From positions 310,001-374,000 of the forward strand of contig CAYYPL010000002.1 in assembly GCA_964473555.1 (NCBI GenBank): a DNA stretch of 64,000 nt, written 5' to 3'. Under the pieces are notes generated by a model that saw only the letters and a program-made list of their open reading frames with translations, searched no databases and had not been told where the DNA came from. The DNA comes from UBA11400 sp964473555. GTDB lineage: Bacteria; Bacteroidota; Rhodothermia; Balneolales; HLUCCA01. A program made the position numbers and the translations under genes. This document shows, one piece after another, positions 36,006 through 45,278 of the stretch (positions within the stretch are counted from its first letter, which is position 1; each line of letters begins with the position of its first letter).

Positions 36006-37304
36006 TTACGTTGTAACGAAATCATACAACGGAAACGCTTTGCACATGGCGTGAACTTCAGCAGTTACTTTTGCTACGATGGCATCATCAGCTGGATTGG
36101 TAATAACCAGGTCCATCAAATCGGCAATTCTTCTGAAATCTTCTTGTTTTAACCCACGAGTGGTCATCGCTGGAGCGCCAACGCGAATTCCAGAGGTAAC
36201 AAAAGGACTTTCCGTGTCAAATGGGACCATATTCTTGTTGACGGTAATCTCTGCACGACTCAAGGCTTCTTCGGCTATCTTTCCGGTAACACCTTTATTT
36301 CTTAAGTCGATTAATATGAGGTGGTTGTCGGTTCCTCCACTGATGAGATGATAACCCATTTCCATGAATCGCTCGCCCATTGCCTTGGCATTCTCGATTA
36401 CTTGCCTCTGGTAAATTTTAAAATCCGGACGTAGGGCTTCATCAAAAGCGACGGCTTTAGCCGCGATGATATGAACCAATGGTCCTCCTTGGGTGCCGGG
36501 GAAAACACCTGAATCCAGCAGTTCGGACCAGTTTTTTACCCGTCCGGATTTGGGTGCAACAATTCCCAGTGTATTTTCGGCATCTTTTCCGACGAGTATG
36601 AGTCCTCCTCGCGGGCCACGAAGTGTTTTGTGTGTTGTTGTGGTGACAACATGGCAGTAGGGAAGTGGGTTGTTAAGTAGCCCAGCTGCAATCAGTCCCG
36701 CCGTATGAGCCATATCCATCCACAATAAGGCACCGACTTCATCGGCAATTTCTCTGAATGTTTTGTAGTCAAAGTCTCTGGTGTAAGCCGATGCTCCGAT
36801 TGAGATCATCTTGGGGCGTATTTTTATAGCCGTCTCGCGGATTTTGTTCATATCCAAACGGCCTGTTGCCTCATCGACACCATAAAATTTGGCGTCATAG
36901 GTAATCCCCGAAAAGTTGACGGGCGATCCGTGAGTCAGATGTCCGCCATGACTCAGATCCAGACCCAGCAGGGTATCACCGGGTTTGAGCAATGCAAGAT
37001 ACACCGCAGCATTGGCGGTTGCCCCAGAATGTGGCTGTACATTTACCCAATCTGCACCAAATAATTTCTTTGCCCGTTCTCGTGCCAAATCTTCGATCTG
37101 ATCCACAAACTCACATCCACCGTAGTATCTTTTTCCTGGAAGCCCTTCTGCGTATTTATTGGTGAGTGTAGATCCGGCAGCTTCCATCACGGCTCTGGAT
37201 GTGAAGTTTTCAGATGCAATAAGTTCCAGTCCAAAGTTTTGTCTGTGAGTTTCTTTTTCAATAAGTGCGTACAGATCTGGATCCTGCTGTTTGAGTATGC
37301 TCAT
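36006..37304 (-). CDS. glyA: Serine hydroxymethyltransferase
   Basis: Cytoplasmic PLP enzyme converting serine and tetrahydrofolate to glycine and methylene-tetrahydrofolate. The PLP lysine is K226 in T-T-T-T-H-K-T-L-R-G-P-R-G-G, with the S-G-A-x-A-N motif and the D-M-A-H-T-A-G-L segment in place. The 432-residue length is typical of bacterial forms. It lies 37 bases after rpiB and 17 before tatC in the minus-strand run. Confidence 0.98.
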   Translation of the reverse strand: MSILKQQDPDLYALIEKETHRQNFGLELIASENFTSRAVMEAAGSTLTNKYAEGLPGKRYYGGCEFVDQIEDLARERAKKLFGADWVNVQPHSGATANAAVYLALLKPGDTLLGLDLSHGGHLTHGSPVNFSGITYDAKFYGVDEATGRLDMNKIRETAIKIRPKMISIGASAYTRDFDYKTFREIADEVGALLWMDMAHTAGLIAAGLLNNPLPYCHVVTTTTHKTLRGPRGGLILVGKDAENTLGIVAPKSGRVKNWSELLDSGVFPGTQGGPLVHIIAAKAVAFDEALRPDFKIYQRQVIENAKAMGERFMEMGYHLISGGTDNHLILIDLRNKGVTGKIAEEALSRAEITVNKNMVPFDTESPFVTSGIRVGAPAMTTRGLKQEDFRRIADLMDLVITNPADDAIVAKVTAEVHAMCKAFPLYDFVTT

Positions 37305-37341
37305 GCTGAATTACTTGAAGTGTTTAATGAGTACAGATAAA

Positions 37342-37788
37342 CTAGGCGTTGTTGCTGGTTAATGTGCTGATCTTTTCAACTCTTCTTTCGTGTCGACCGC
37401 CCTCGAAATGGGCAGAAAGCCAGGATTCGAGAATTGCTTTGAGTTCATCAACACTCAGATATCTACCTGGCAGGCACAGGATATTTGCATTGTTGTGCTG
37501 CACAGACATACGGGCAATCTCGGCATTCCAAACAAGTGCTGCTCGTACATGATTGAATTTATTTGCCGTCATGCAAACTCCCTGACCGCTTCCACAGATC
37601 AGAATACCTTTTGGATATTCACCCGATGAAACGGCGCTGGCAACTTGAACCGCATAATCCGGGTAATCAACGGAATCTTCACTGTGGGTGCCAAAATCGA
37701 GGGTCAGGTAACCCATCGATTCGAGTATCTTTTTGACTTCAGTTTTGGCAGCAAATCCTGCATGATCACTGGCTATGGGAATAATCAT
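37342..37788 (-). CDS. rpiB: Ribose-5-phosphate isomerase B
   Basis: Cytoplasmic pentose-phosphate enzyme interconverting ribose 5-phosphate and ribulose 5-phosphate. The signature S-D-H-A-G-F is at 7-12, the catalytic Cys is C65 in L-I-C-G-S-G-Q-G, and a catalytic-site His lies at H98 (Q-H-N-N-A-N). The 148-residue length is standard for the RpiB/LacAB fold. It stands upstream of glyA in the same orientation. Confidence 0.97.
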   Translation of the reverse strand: MIIPIASDHAGFAAKTEVKKILESMGYLTLDFGTHSEDSVDYPDYAVQVASAVSSGEYPKGILICGSGQGVCMTANKFNHVRAALVWNAEIARMSVQHNNANILCLPGRYLSVDELKAILESWLSAHFEGGRHERRVEKISTLTSNNA

Positions 37789-37869
37789 GGTGCTAGTAGG
37801 TTGAAAATGGAATTAAACACAAATATCCTGATTATTCCGCTGAAAATAAACCTATTTGATCAGGATTAA

Positions 37870-38592
37870 TCAATTTAAAATACGGTTTGTTGTCAGTACG
37901 TACATCAGGATGTTAGCACCCATCTGTAGCGATTTTTTACGGAGTTCTTCCGAGACTTGATGAATATCAGCATCTGCCCAGCCGTCTGAGATGTTGGATT
38001 CATAACCGTATAGGATCACAAGTTTACCATTCACGAACAAACCGAATAATTGTGGCGGATTGTTATCGTGCTCATGAATTTTTGGCAACCCTTGTGCAAA
38101 CCTGAACGCCTGATTAAAAACAGGATGTGAAAATGGCAGATCGATGAGATTTTCGTCCGGATAAAGCTGTTTGATGAGTGATCGAACATATATATCCATA
38201 CCATAATCATCGTCGATGAATAAAAAACCGCCTCGATCAAGATATCTTCTGAGGTTCTGGATCTCTGAGCTATTCATTGTGATGTTTCCATGACCTGTCA
38301 TGAATAAGAACGGATACCTGAACACATCTCTGCTGCCAACGGGAACATCATCATACCTCGGATTGATTCGAATTGGCAGAGATGTATTTACGAAGTTGAT
38401 CAGATTCGTCAATGCTGATGGGTCATTGTACCAGTCGCCACCGCCTCTGTACTGTACTCTTGCGAGCGTAAAGGTGTCAGCGTAAGTGTCACTATTTTGT
38501 TGTGCGACAGCCTGTTGAACGATTAACACATACGAGGTGCTCAAAAACAGTAAAAAAACTAACAAATATTTTGTCATTTTGGTTAAATTCAT
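37870..38592 (-). CDS. DUF4159 domain-containing exported protein
   Basis: Exported protein of unknown function with a signal peptide (about 1-30) and a DUF4159 domain covering almost all the rest. Visible hallmarks are L-A-R-V-Q-Y-R-G-G-G-D-W-Y near residue 43, the F-M-T-G-H-G segment and the R-R-Y-L-D-R-G-G-F-L-F-I-D-D-D motif. The domain resembles a glutamine-amidotransferase-like fold in other families, but no activity is established. It is the first gene of a six-gene minus-strand run. Starts at 38592 and 38577 are both possible; the -7 box at 38606-38613 would suit the latter. Confidence 0.88.
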   Translation of the reverse strand: MNLTKMTKYLLVFLLFLSTSYVLIVQQAVAQQNSDTYADTFTLARVQYRGGGDWYNDPSALTNLINFVNTSLPIRINPRYDDVPVGSRDVFRYPFLFMTGHGNITMNSSEIQNLRRYLDRGGFLFIDDDYGMDIYVRSLIKQLYPDENLIDLPFSHPVFNQAFRFAQGLPKIHEHDNNPPQLFGLFVNGKLVILYGYESNISDGWADADIHQVSEELRKKSLQMGANILMYVLTTNRILN

Positions 38593-38605
38593 GGCTAAAA
38601 ATACT

Positions 38606-38613
38606 CAAATTTA
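38606..38613 (-). promoter_or_regulatory. Putative -7 box for the DUF4159-rpiB-glyA-tatC operon
   Basis: Read on the minus strand this is TAAATTTG, a perfect match to TAnnTTTG. It lies in the 32-base gap between divergent genes, so the rest of the promoter would fall inside the 5' end of the GH13 gene. No clear TTTG at -33 was found. Confidence 0.4.
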
Positions 38614-38624
38614 CCCTCATCATC

Positions 38625-40508
38625 ATGAAAAATCGAATTTTGTCCATACTTCTGGTCATACTATTCAGCACGGTTCACTTATTTGCTCAATCGATTCAGA
38701 TTGAAAGGTTGGAGCCAGCCAACTGGTGGATTGGTTTTAAAAATCCGGAACTTCAAGTCCTTGTATACGGACCCAATATCTCGCTAAATACGGTTTCATT
38801 AGATTATCCGGGAGTTCAGCTGAAATCTGTTGTAACCTCAGATAACCCAAATTATCTGTTCATCAATCTGGAAATTGGCGTCCATGCAAAGGCGGGAATG
38901 CTGCCTTTGGTGTTCACTCAAGGCTCCGAAACACATCTAGTTGAATATCCCTTATTTGAAAAATCACACTCAGGTACCCGAATACAGGGTTTTGATGCCT
39001 CCGATGTGATTTATTTGATCATGCCCGATAGATTTGCCAATGGTGACCCTTCCAATGATACTGTTGCGGGGATGCTGGAAGCATCGAACAGAGAGCAACC
39101 TTACGGACGTCATGGAGGTGACCTTAAAGGGATTCAAGATCATCTGGACTACATCAAAGACCTGGGAATGACTGCGATCTGGTTGAATCCAATTTTCGAA
39201 AATGATATGCCGGCAGATTACCAAAAGGGAGTTGGATTCTACCATGGATATGCCGCTACCGATATGTACAAAGTCGATCGTAGATTCGGTACCAACGAGG
39301 AGTTCAAAGAATTGATCAAAAGTGCTCAAAGCAGGGGTATGAAGGTCATTATGGACATGATTCATAACCATGTTGGTACAGAGCATTGGTTTGTCAAAGA
39401 TATGCCCTTCAAGGACTGGATTCATGATCAGTCTGTACACGGGAATACTAATTTCCGCACAGGTACTGTGATGGATCCCTATGTGAGCGATTTCGACCGA
39501 AATGCCATGGTCAAGGGATGGTTTGTAGATGAAATGCCTGATTTGGACCAGAGAAATGAGTTCGTGGTCAACTATTTGATTCAAAACACCCTTTGGTGGA
39601 TCGAATATTCGGGTATTGACGGAATCAGAATGGATACGCATCCCTATCCATATAAAGAATACATGGCTGAATGGACACGCCGGGTACTGGAAGAATATCC
39701 CGAATTCAATATTGTAGGTGAAGCCTGGGCGGGCAATGTACCGACAACTGCTTTTTGGCAACGCGATTTCCCCGATAAAAATGGGTACAATTCCTACCTA
39801 CCCAGCGTTACTGATTTTCCTATGCACCGAGCGGTAAACCAGGCATTTACAGAGGAGTTTGGCTGGGAGACCGGGGTTGCCAGATTGTATGACTTGCTGG
39901 GACAGGATTTTCTGTACTCAGATCCCTTGTTGAATGTGATCTTTTTGGATAATCATGATGTAAACCGGTTCTTTTCAACGGTCGGAGAGGACCCCGGAAA
40001 GACAAAAATGGGAATCGCATTCATCCTGACCACACGCGGAATCCCACAAATCTACTATGGTACGGAAATATTAATGCCTGGAGAGGGGATGGACCCTAAC
40101 AAACGGTATGATTTCCCCGGAGGATGGCAATCAGATAGGCATAATGCATTCATGAAATCGGGTCGTGTTGCATTGGGTCTTGAACGTGGAGTTCCGGTCG
40201 ATGAGACGTTTGAATACGTAAAAAAAATTGCTGATTGGCGAAAAAATGCTTCTGCTATTCATAACGGGCGTCTGACTCACTTTATCCCCGCCAATAACAC
40301 CTACGTTTACTTCAGGCATAATGCTGAGCAACGTGTATTGGTGGCAATTAATGCCAGCACAGATGATGTGACCTTGGACTACAGGCGCTATAGCGAGTTG
40401 TTGGACGGTTATAGCGGAGGCCTGGAAGTGATCAGCGGAGAAAGAATCACTGATCTAAATAACATACGGGTGCCTGGAATGTCAGCAATCGTCGTGGATT
40501 TAAACTAA
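38625..40508 (+). CDS. Cyclomaltodextrinase-like GH13 alpha-amylase
   Basis: Exported glycoside hydrolase of family 13 that would cleave maltodextrins or cyclodextrins. After a signal peptide (about 1-20) comes the cyclomaltodextrinase N-terminal beta domain (about 22-105), then the (beta/alpha)8 barrel with the D-x-I-x-N-H region I, nucleophile D337 in G-I-R-M-D, acid/base E366 in V-G-E-A-W, and D445 in F-L-D-N-H-D. A small C-terminal beta domain ends the 627-residue protein. An upstream in-frame ATG (38502) would add 41 residues that run antisense through the DUF4159 gene and hide the signal peptide, so I reject it. A periplasmic location is inferred. No other maltose genes adjoin it. Confidence 0.93.
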   Translation: MKNRILSILLVILFSTVHLFAQSIQIERLEPANWWIGFKNPELQVLVYGPNISLNTVSLDYPGVQLKSVVTSDNPNYLFINLEIGVHAKAGMLPLVFTQGSETHLVEYPLFEKSHSGTRIQGFDASDVIYLIMPDRFANGDPSNDTVAGMLEASNREQPYGRHGGDLKGIQDHLDYIKDLGMTAIWLNPIFENDMPADYQKGVGFYHGYAATDMYKVDRRFGTNEEFKELIKSAQSRGMKVIMDMIHNHVGTEHWFVKDMPFKDWIHDQSVHGNTNFRTGTVMDPYVSDFDRNAMVKGWFVDEMPDLDQRNEFVVNYLIQNTLWWIEYSGIDGIRMDTHPYPYKEYMAEWTRRVLEEYPEFNIVGEAWAGNVPTTAFWQRDFPDKNGYNSYLPSVTDFPMHRAVNQAFTEEFGWETGVARLYDLLGQDFLYSDPLLNVIFLDNHDVNRFFSTVGEDPGKTKMGIAFILTTRGIPQIYYGTEILMPGEGMDPNKRYDFPGGWQSDRHNAFMKSGRVALGLERGVPVDETFEYVKKIADWRKNASAIHNGRLTHFIPANNTYVYFRHNAEQRVLVAINASTDDVTLDYRRYSELLDGYSGGLEVISGERITDLNNIRVPGMSAIVVDLN

Positions 40509-40515
40509 AATGTAA

Positions 40516-40550
40516 TCAGGCGCTTGCAATCTGTGAGCGCCTGAACATTA
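40516..40550. terminator. Hairpin between convergent GH13 and DUF4249 genes
   Basis: A perfect 9-bp stem (40516-40524 with 40536-40544, core CAGGCGCT) sits between the two convergent stops and overlaps neither coding body. The T-run after it is short, so termination strength is uncertain. Confidence 0.55.
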
Positions 40551-41414
40551 CTTTAGTACCTCTATCTCGATTGAAACTTCCGAATAGCTTCCAAAAACCC
40601 CAATTCCACCGCTAACATTGGAAATAATGTTTTCGATCTCTCCCGGCGACAACGTGCTACCTCCGCCTTGTATCTGTAAGGATCGGATATAGTCGTACAT
40701 ATTGTCATCAATTGCAGAAGCGCGAAGCCGGTTTGGTCCGTAAAAAGCGACTCCAATCCAGGGAAATGTCAATTCAACGAACTCTCCGTTTTGAGACGTG
40801 GAGGTTTGGTTGATGATGCCCGACGATACCCGATAAAAATCTGCTCTGTCGCCATCTGCATCGGCATAAAAACGGGTGAATTCGGCATTTTCAGGGTCCA
40901 GCGTTTCGTTGGTGAAAATATAGTAGGATTGTCTGCCCGGGAAGTACGATGGTGTTAAGGTTAACTCAAACTGTTCAGGCCCCTGGTAGACCAGTGCTGT
41001 GGCGTTGATTCCTTTGATGCTGAAAGTGTCTGGTACCACGGTAAAGGTTGAAATTTGTACATCCATGGACGGGATCACCGCCTCCAGTTCGTATTTGTAT
41101 CTTGGTTTTACAATAATTCCTGGTTCAGCCGGGCTGTATGTGCCTTGTCCGGTTCGAATGAAAGCGATGACTTGTGAGGTTTGTCCGGAGGGTGATACCT
41201 CCCTGACCAAAACACTCGCATCGTTGATACTTCGTGCATCTTTGTTATACTCCTCGAAGATAGGCGAAGTGCGAGTCAGAATCACATCACTCATTGGTTT
41301 TAAGGCTATCTGGTATGATTCCACGACAACCTGCTCCACATAGGTGTCCTGCTCGTACAATTCGCAAGATGCCAGCAAAAATGCGCTACATAAAACGGTG
41401 AATAAATATTTCAT
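40548..41414 (-). CDS. DUF4249 domain-containing lipoprotein
   Basis: Predicted lipoprotein (lipobox L-L-A-S-C17) of the DUF4249 family, beta-rich throughout its 288 residues. In Bacteroidota these genes usually follow a TonB-dependent receptor gene, as here: it starts 8 bases after that receptor's stop. By analogy with SusD it is likely to be the surface-exposed partner of the receptor, but no function is established for the family. Confidence 0.85.
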   Translation of the reverse strand: MKYLFTVLCSAFLLASCELYEQDTYVEQVVVESYQIALKPMSDVILTRTSPIFEEYNKDARSINDASVLVREVSPSGQTSQVIAFIRTGQGTYSPAEPGIIVKPRYKYELEAVIPSMDVQISTFTVVPDTFSIKGINATALVYQGPEQFELTLTPSYFPGRQSYYIFTNETLDPENAEFTRFYADADGDRADFYRVSSGIINQTSTSQNGEFVELTFPWIGVAFYGPNRLRASAIDDNMYDYIRSLQIQGGGSTLSPGEIENIISNVSGGIGVFGSYSEVSIEIEVLK

Positions 41415-41422
41415 GGCTAGAT

Positions 41423-43675
41423 CTAAAATTGAACTGTGTAGGTTAACGTGGGAAGTATTGGAAGTAAGGGGACCTCAGACCTCGTTGCAGGATTATCCTC
41501 CAGATCGAATTGATAGAACCAGATATTTCTTCTGGAGTATGCGTTAATGATTTGAATCTGGAACTCACTGGTACCCCAGTTAAAAAACTTTCCATCCCGA
41601 GTGAACCCGATATCCAGCCTGTGATACTCTGGAAGTCTGGATGCATTGACCCGACCTACGATAATGGGTCGACCAGGACTGGTACCAAAAGGGTCACTAA
41701 TTTCAGTACGTCCCAGTGCCTGGGTAAATGCTTGACCGGTTGCGAAGTTAAATACGGCAGTTGCCTTCCATTTGGAAGAGAGTCTGTAGTTGGCAACGAT
41801 ATTGAAGTCATGAGTTCTGTCGTACTTAGGTGGATAAAACTTGTTTTGGTTATATCCTTCAAACTTTCGTCGGGTCACAGACCAGGTGTATCCGACAAAT
41901 CCGTTCAGTCTGCCAGATGACTTTTCAAGCACTAATTCGGTCCCGTAAGCATATCCTTTTCCAAATCTGAAGAGTTCAGCATAGTCAACACCTGATACAT
42001 CAGGAATTCTTGGATCTAGCTCAAAAAGGCTGTTCATGTCTCTGTAATAAGCTTCAAATTCGAAATTATAACCCTGAAATGGATATAACTTAGCTCCAAA
42101 TACATATTGATCCCCCCATGAGGGTGGTACCCCATCGTCTGTAGTTAACCAGGTATCAAATCCGGAAAAGGCTTCATTTGTGATCAGAGTGAGAAATTGA
42201 TAGTATCGACCATAACTGGCCTGAAGTCTTAGCCACGAGTCCGGGGAATATTCGGTAGCTATTCTGGGTTCCAGCCGGACATAATCGCCTTTGGTAAAGT
42301 AATTCAGTCTGGCACCGAGATTAACAGACCACTGAGGGGTGAATTGAATATTGTCCTGGACATAAGCATTTACATACTGCGTTTGGATTCTGGATCGGAA
42401 TGATTCCTGATTATCGAATGAATCTGCTAGTTTAAGGGTCATGTTTCCAGTCCAAAATCCTGACTTGATGGTATGAAATGAATTAGGCGACCATTCAAGA
42501 TCGCTCTTTACTGAAATGTCATTAACCGTGTTTTCTCTTGTGATTGGGGTTCCACCAATACTGAATTTTGGGGTATTGAAATAGTTTGAGCTGGTTACAG
42601 TGAGTGTAGTGAACAACTGTTCTGACCGAATACTGGTCCAGGTAGAGCTTACTGTTCTGTTTCCATAGCGAAGTTTAAAGCGAAGATCGTCGGCAAATGG
42701 AAAATCAACATTGTCCTCACCACCATAGAAAGCCACGTTGAAACGGTTGTTTTCATTCAGATCCACATTGATTTTGCCATTGATGTCGACGAAGTAAAAA
42801 CTATCCGGTAGGGTATCGAATGAATTTCTAAGGACGGCTAACACGGGTTCAATCGTTGATCGACGAATAGCGAACATGTATGATCCTCGTTTGTAAGGAC
42901 CCTCAATCATGGCTCGTGAAGAAAGCATCCCCAAACTGACGACCCCGGATTGCTCTACCCGATTTCCATCTTTGTTGTATATGTCTAAAACTGAGCCCAA
43001 TCGTCCACCGTATTCAGCGGGAAAACCACCCTTATATAAACGAACATCTTTTATCGCATCCGGATTGAATGTCGAGAACAGACCAAAAAAGTGTGTTGGG
43101 TTATATACAGTAGTTCTGTCTAATAGGATTAATGTTTGATCTGGTCCGCCTCCTCGGATATACAGACCTGAAGAGAAATCGGACGCTGCTTTCACCCCAG
43201 GTAGTAGTTGCACAGACCTGAAAACATCAGCTTGAAGCACAGCAGGAACCTGTTTTATGAGTGCTGTGGTGACCTGAGCTGTACCGATGTTTCTGGCTTC
43301 CTCACGGGCTTCAGCATCTGCGCTAACCACAACTTCACCCAGAAAAACACTACTTTCAGAAAGGGATACATCCAGTCTCAATCGCTCACCGGATGACAGT
43401 GTCACTTCACGTTCTACGCTTTGGAATCCAATGTAGGTAAACTGAAGAATATAAGAACCCGGTAGCAGTCCGGTCAGAGAGTAAAAACCAGATGTGTTGG
43501 TCTGTGTCCCTGTAGTTGTTCCCTTTATAATGATGTTGGCTCCCAACAGGGTTTCTTTGGATGAGGCATCGGTTACAAATCCGTTTACGCTAGCGCGTTC
43601 CTGGGCAAAAGATAGGGCCGATAACGTAAGTACGAAAAGATGAGATGCCCATATCAGCCTGAGAAGCCGTTTCAT
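41423..43675 (-). CDS. TonB-dependent receptor with carboxypeptidase-like regulatory domain
   Basis: Outer-membrane active transporter. From the ATG at 43675 it has a signal peptide (about 1-25), a carboxypeptidase-regulatory-like domain (about 26-112), a plug with the S-V-Q-L-L-P-G-V-K and Y-I-R-G-G-G-P-D-Q motifs, and a 22-strand-type barrel of about 520 residues ending in the aromatic Y-T-V-Q-F typical of outer-membrane proteins. It lacks SusC-specific features and is about 750 residues long. It is co-transcribed with the DUF4249 lipoprotein gene. The ATG at 43684 adds three residues and cannot be excluded. The substrate is unknown. Confidence 0.92.
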   Translation of the reverse strand: MKRLLRLIWASHLFVLTLSALSFAQERASVNGFVTDASSKETLLGANIIIKGTTTGTQTNTSGFYSLTGLLPGSYILQFTYIGFQSVEREVTLSSGERLRLDVSLSESSVFLGEVVVSADAEAREEARNIGTAQVTTALIKQVPAVLQADVFRSVQLLPGVKAASDFSSGLYIRGGGPDQTLILLDRTTVYNPTHFFGLFSTFNPDAIKDVRLYKGGFPAEYGGRLGSVLDIYNKDGNRVEQSGVVSLGMLSSRAMIEGPYKRGSYMFAIRRSTIEPVLAVLRNSFDTLPDSFYFVDINGKINVDLNENNRFNVAFYGGEDNVDFPFADDLRFKLRYGNRTVSSTWTSIRSEQLFTTLTVTSSNYFNTPKFSIGGTPITRENTVNDISVKSDLEWSPNSFHTIKSGFWTGNMTLKLADSFDNQESFRSRIQTQYVNAYVQDNIQFTPQWSVNLGARLNYFTKGDYVRLEPRIATEYSPDSWLRLQASYGRYYQFLTLITNEAFSGFDTWLTTDDGVPPSWGDQYVFGAKLYPFQGYNFEFEAYYRDMNSLFELDPRIPDVSGVDYAELFRFGKGYAYGTELVLEKSSGRLNGFVGYTWSVTRRKFEGYNQNKFYPPKYDRTHDFNIVANYRLSSKWKATAVFNFATGQAFTQALGRTEISDPFGTSPGRPIIVGRVNASRLPEYHRLDIGFTRDGKFFNWGTSEFQIQIINAYSRRNIWFYQFDLEDNPATRSEVPLLPILPTLTYTVQF

Positions 43676-43831
43676 AAGTAGCATGTTGTAGATGAGATTA
43701 TATTTTGGCTAGATTTATTATCAAACACTGAAACCACAGCGTGCTTTATTACGTTTCAATATTTGCGATGTTGCTGAAAAATTGGCTAAAAAAAGCTACA
43801 TTGCTCACATAACCAATCTGAACAAAAAAAT

Positions 43832-45229
43832 ATGAACAGGTTAAATCAAACATCCACTATACGCTCATCATTCTACAGGCTTGGCGTGCTGAGTGTACTA
43901 GCGGCATGGATCTTTATTGCCGGTGCGACCCAAACTGAACCAATTGATGAGCCCGTTACTGCACCCGGAGCCGTTTATTTGATACATGTTGAGGGACTAA
44001 TTGATAACGGATTGCACAAGTACCTGCAACGAGGTCTAGAACTGGCCAAGCGTAACGAAGCCTCTGGAGTTGTTCTGTATATCGATACCTTTGGTGGGTT
44101 AGTTGACGCCGCCGATGAAATCAGGAAAAATCTACTCGATTTTGATTTACCTGTCATTTCATACATTGACAAAAACGCTGCTTCAGCCGGAGCACTCATT
44201 GCTATTGCAACAGATTCCATTTATATGGCACCCGGGGCTTCGATCGGTGCTGCAACGGTGGTAGATGGAAGCGGACAGTATGCAGCGGAAAAAATGCAGA
44301 GCTACATGCGTGGTTTGATGCGATCTACAGCAGAAGCAACGGGAAGAGATCCCAAAATTGCCGAAGCCATGGTGGATGAATCCATTGAGGTGGAAGGGGT
44401 GGTTGAAGTTGGAAAGCTTTTGACACTAAGTACCGAAGAGGCTGTAGAACTTGGACTTGCTGAGGGGAAATTTTCGACACTGGATGAGGTTTTGAAACAG
44501 ATGGGTTGGGATCAGAAAGAACTGATTGATCTACAGGAACTCTGGGCCGAATCCGTACTTCGTTTCCTGGCAAATCCGGTTGTAAGCAGTTTATTGATGC
44601 TCATGATGCTGGGTGGATTATACTTCGAACTACAATCTCCTGGAGTCGGATTCCCGGGTATCATTTCAGGTATCGGAGCCATGCTGTTCTTCGCTCCGTT
44701 ATATATCATGGGACTAGCCCAGAGTTGGGAAATAGTGTTGTTCTTCATTGGAGTCGCACTCATTATACTTGAAGTCTTTATCATCCCGGGTTTTGGAGTG
44801 GCCGGGCTCATTGGAATTTCTCTGGTGATTATCAGCATGGCTACATCACTTATAGGGAATGTTGGATTTTCCTATCCTGAGTTACACCAAATTTCACAAG
44901 CAATCTGGACCATGGCCATCACGTTGATCCTTGGAATCGCAATGATTGCCTCAATGATTCGATATATGCCACAAAACAGATTTTTCAGCAAGCTGATCCT
45001 GGCCGACTCAACAGATCGGGACCATGGCTACACGTCCACCTCTTCAAAAGATGACCTGATCGGACTCGAAGGTGTTGCAATGACATCGTTACGTCCGGCG
45101 GGAACTGTACTTATTGATGACCGACGCATAGACGTTGTCACTTCAGGAGATTTTATCGAAAAAGGAGCCAGAGTTCGCGTAGTTGACACAACCTCAGGCA
45201 GAGTTGTTGTGAATCGGATTGATGGCTGA
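43832..45229 (+). CDS. NfeD-family membrane-bound serine protease (ClpP-class)
   Basis: Long-form NfeD protein. After a signal peptide (about 15-32) there is a ClpP-like protease domain (about 45-245) with the nucleophile S118 in N-A-A-S-A-G-A and a candidate general base at K154. Four or five membrane segments follow (about 255-375), and a C-terminal OB-fold NfeD domain occupies about 390-465 (I-G-L-E-G-V-A ... D-V-V-T-S-G). The 465 residues match the archaeal PH1510-like full-length form. The flotillin-like gene follows after 49 bases; this pairing is conserved and implies joint work in membrane microdomains. Confidence 0.93.
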   Translation: MNRLNQTSTIRSSFYRLGVLSVLAAWIFIAGATQTEPIDEPVTAPGAVYLIHVEGLIDNGLHKYLQRGLELAKRNEASGVVLYIDTFGGLVDAADEIRKNLLDFDLPVISYIDKNAASAGALIAIATDSIYMAPGASIGAATVVDGSGQYAAEKMQSYMRGLMRSTAEATGRDPKIAEAMVDESIEVEGVVEVGKLLTLSTEEAVELGLAEGKFSTLDEVLKQMGWDQKELIDLQELWAESVLRFLANPVVSSLLMLMMLGGLYFELQSPGVGFPGIISGIGAMLFFAPLYIMGLAQSWEIVLFFIGVALIILEVFIIPGFGVAGLIGISLVIISMATSLIGNVGFSYPELHQISQAIWTMAITLILGIAMIASMIRYMPQNRFFSKLILADSTDRDHGYTSTSSKDDLIGLEGVAMTSLRPAGTVLIDDRRIDVVTSGDFIEKGARVRVVDTTSGRVVVNRIDG

Positions 45230-45278
45230 TTTTAACACTGATATTTCATCAAATAAACCCAAAACAACTCAATAACAC

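Noticed and set aside
38502..38624. N-terminal extension of the GH13 enzyme
   Set aside because: It is antisense to the DUF4159 signal peptide region and would hide a clear signal peptide starting at 38625.
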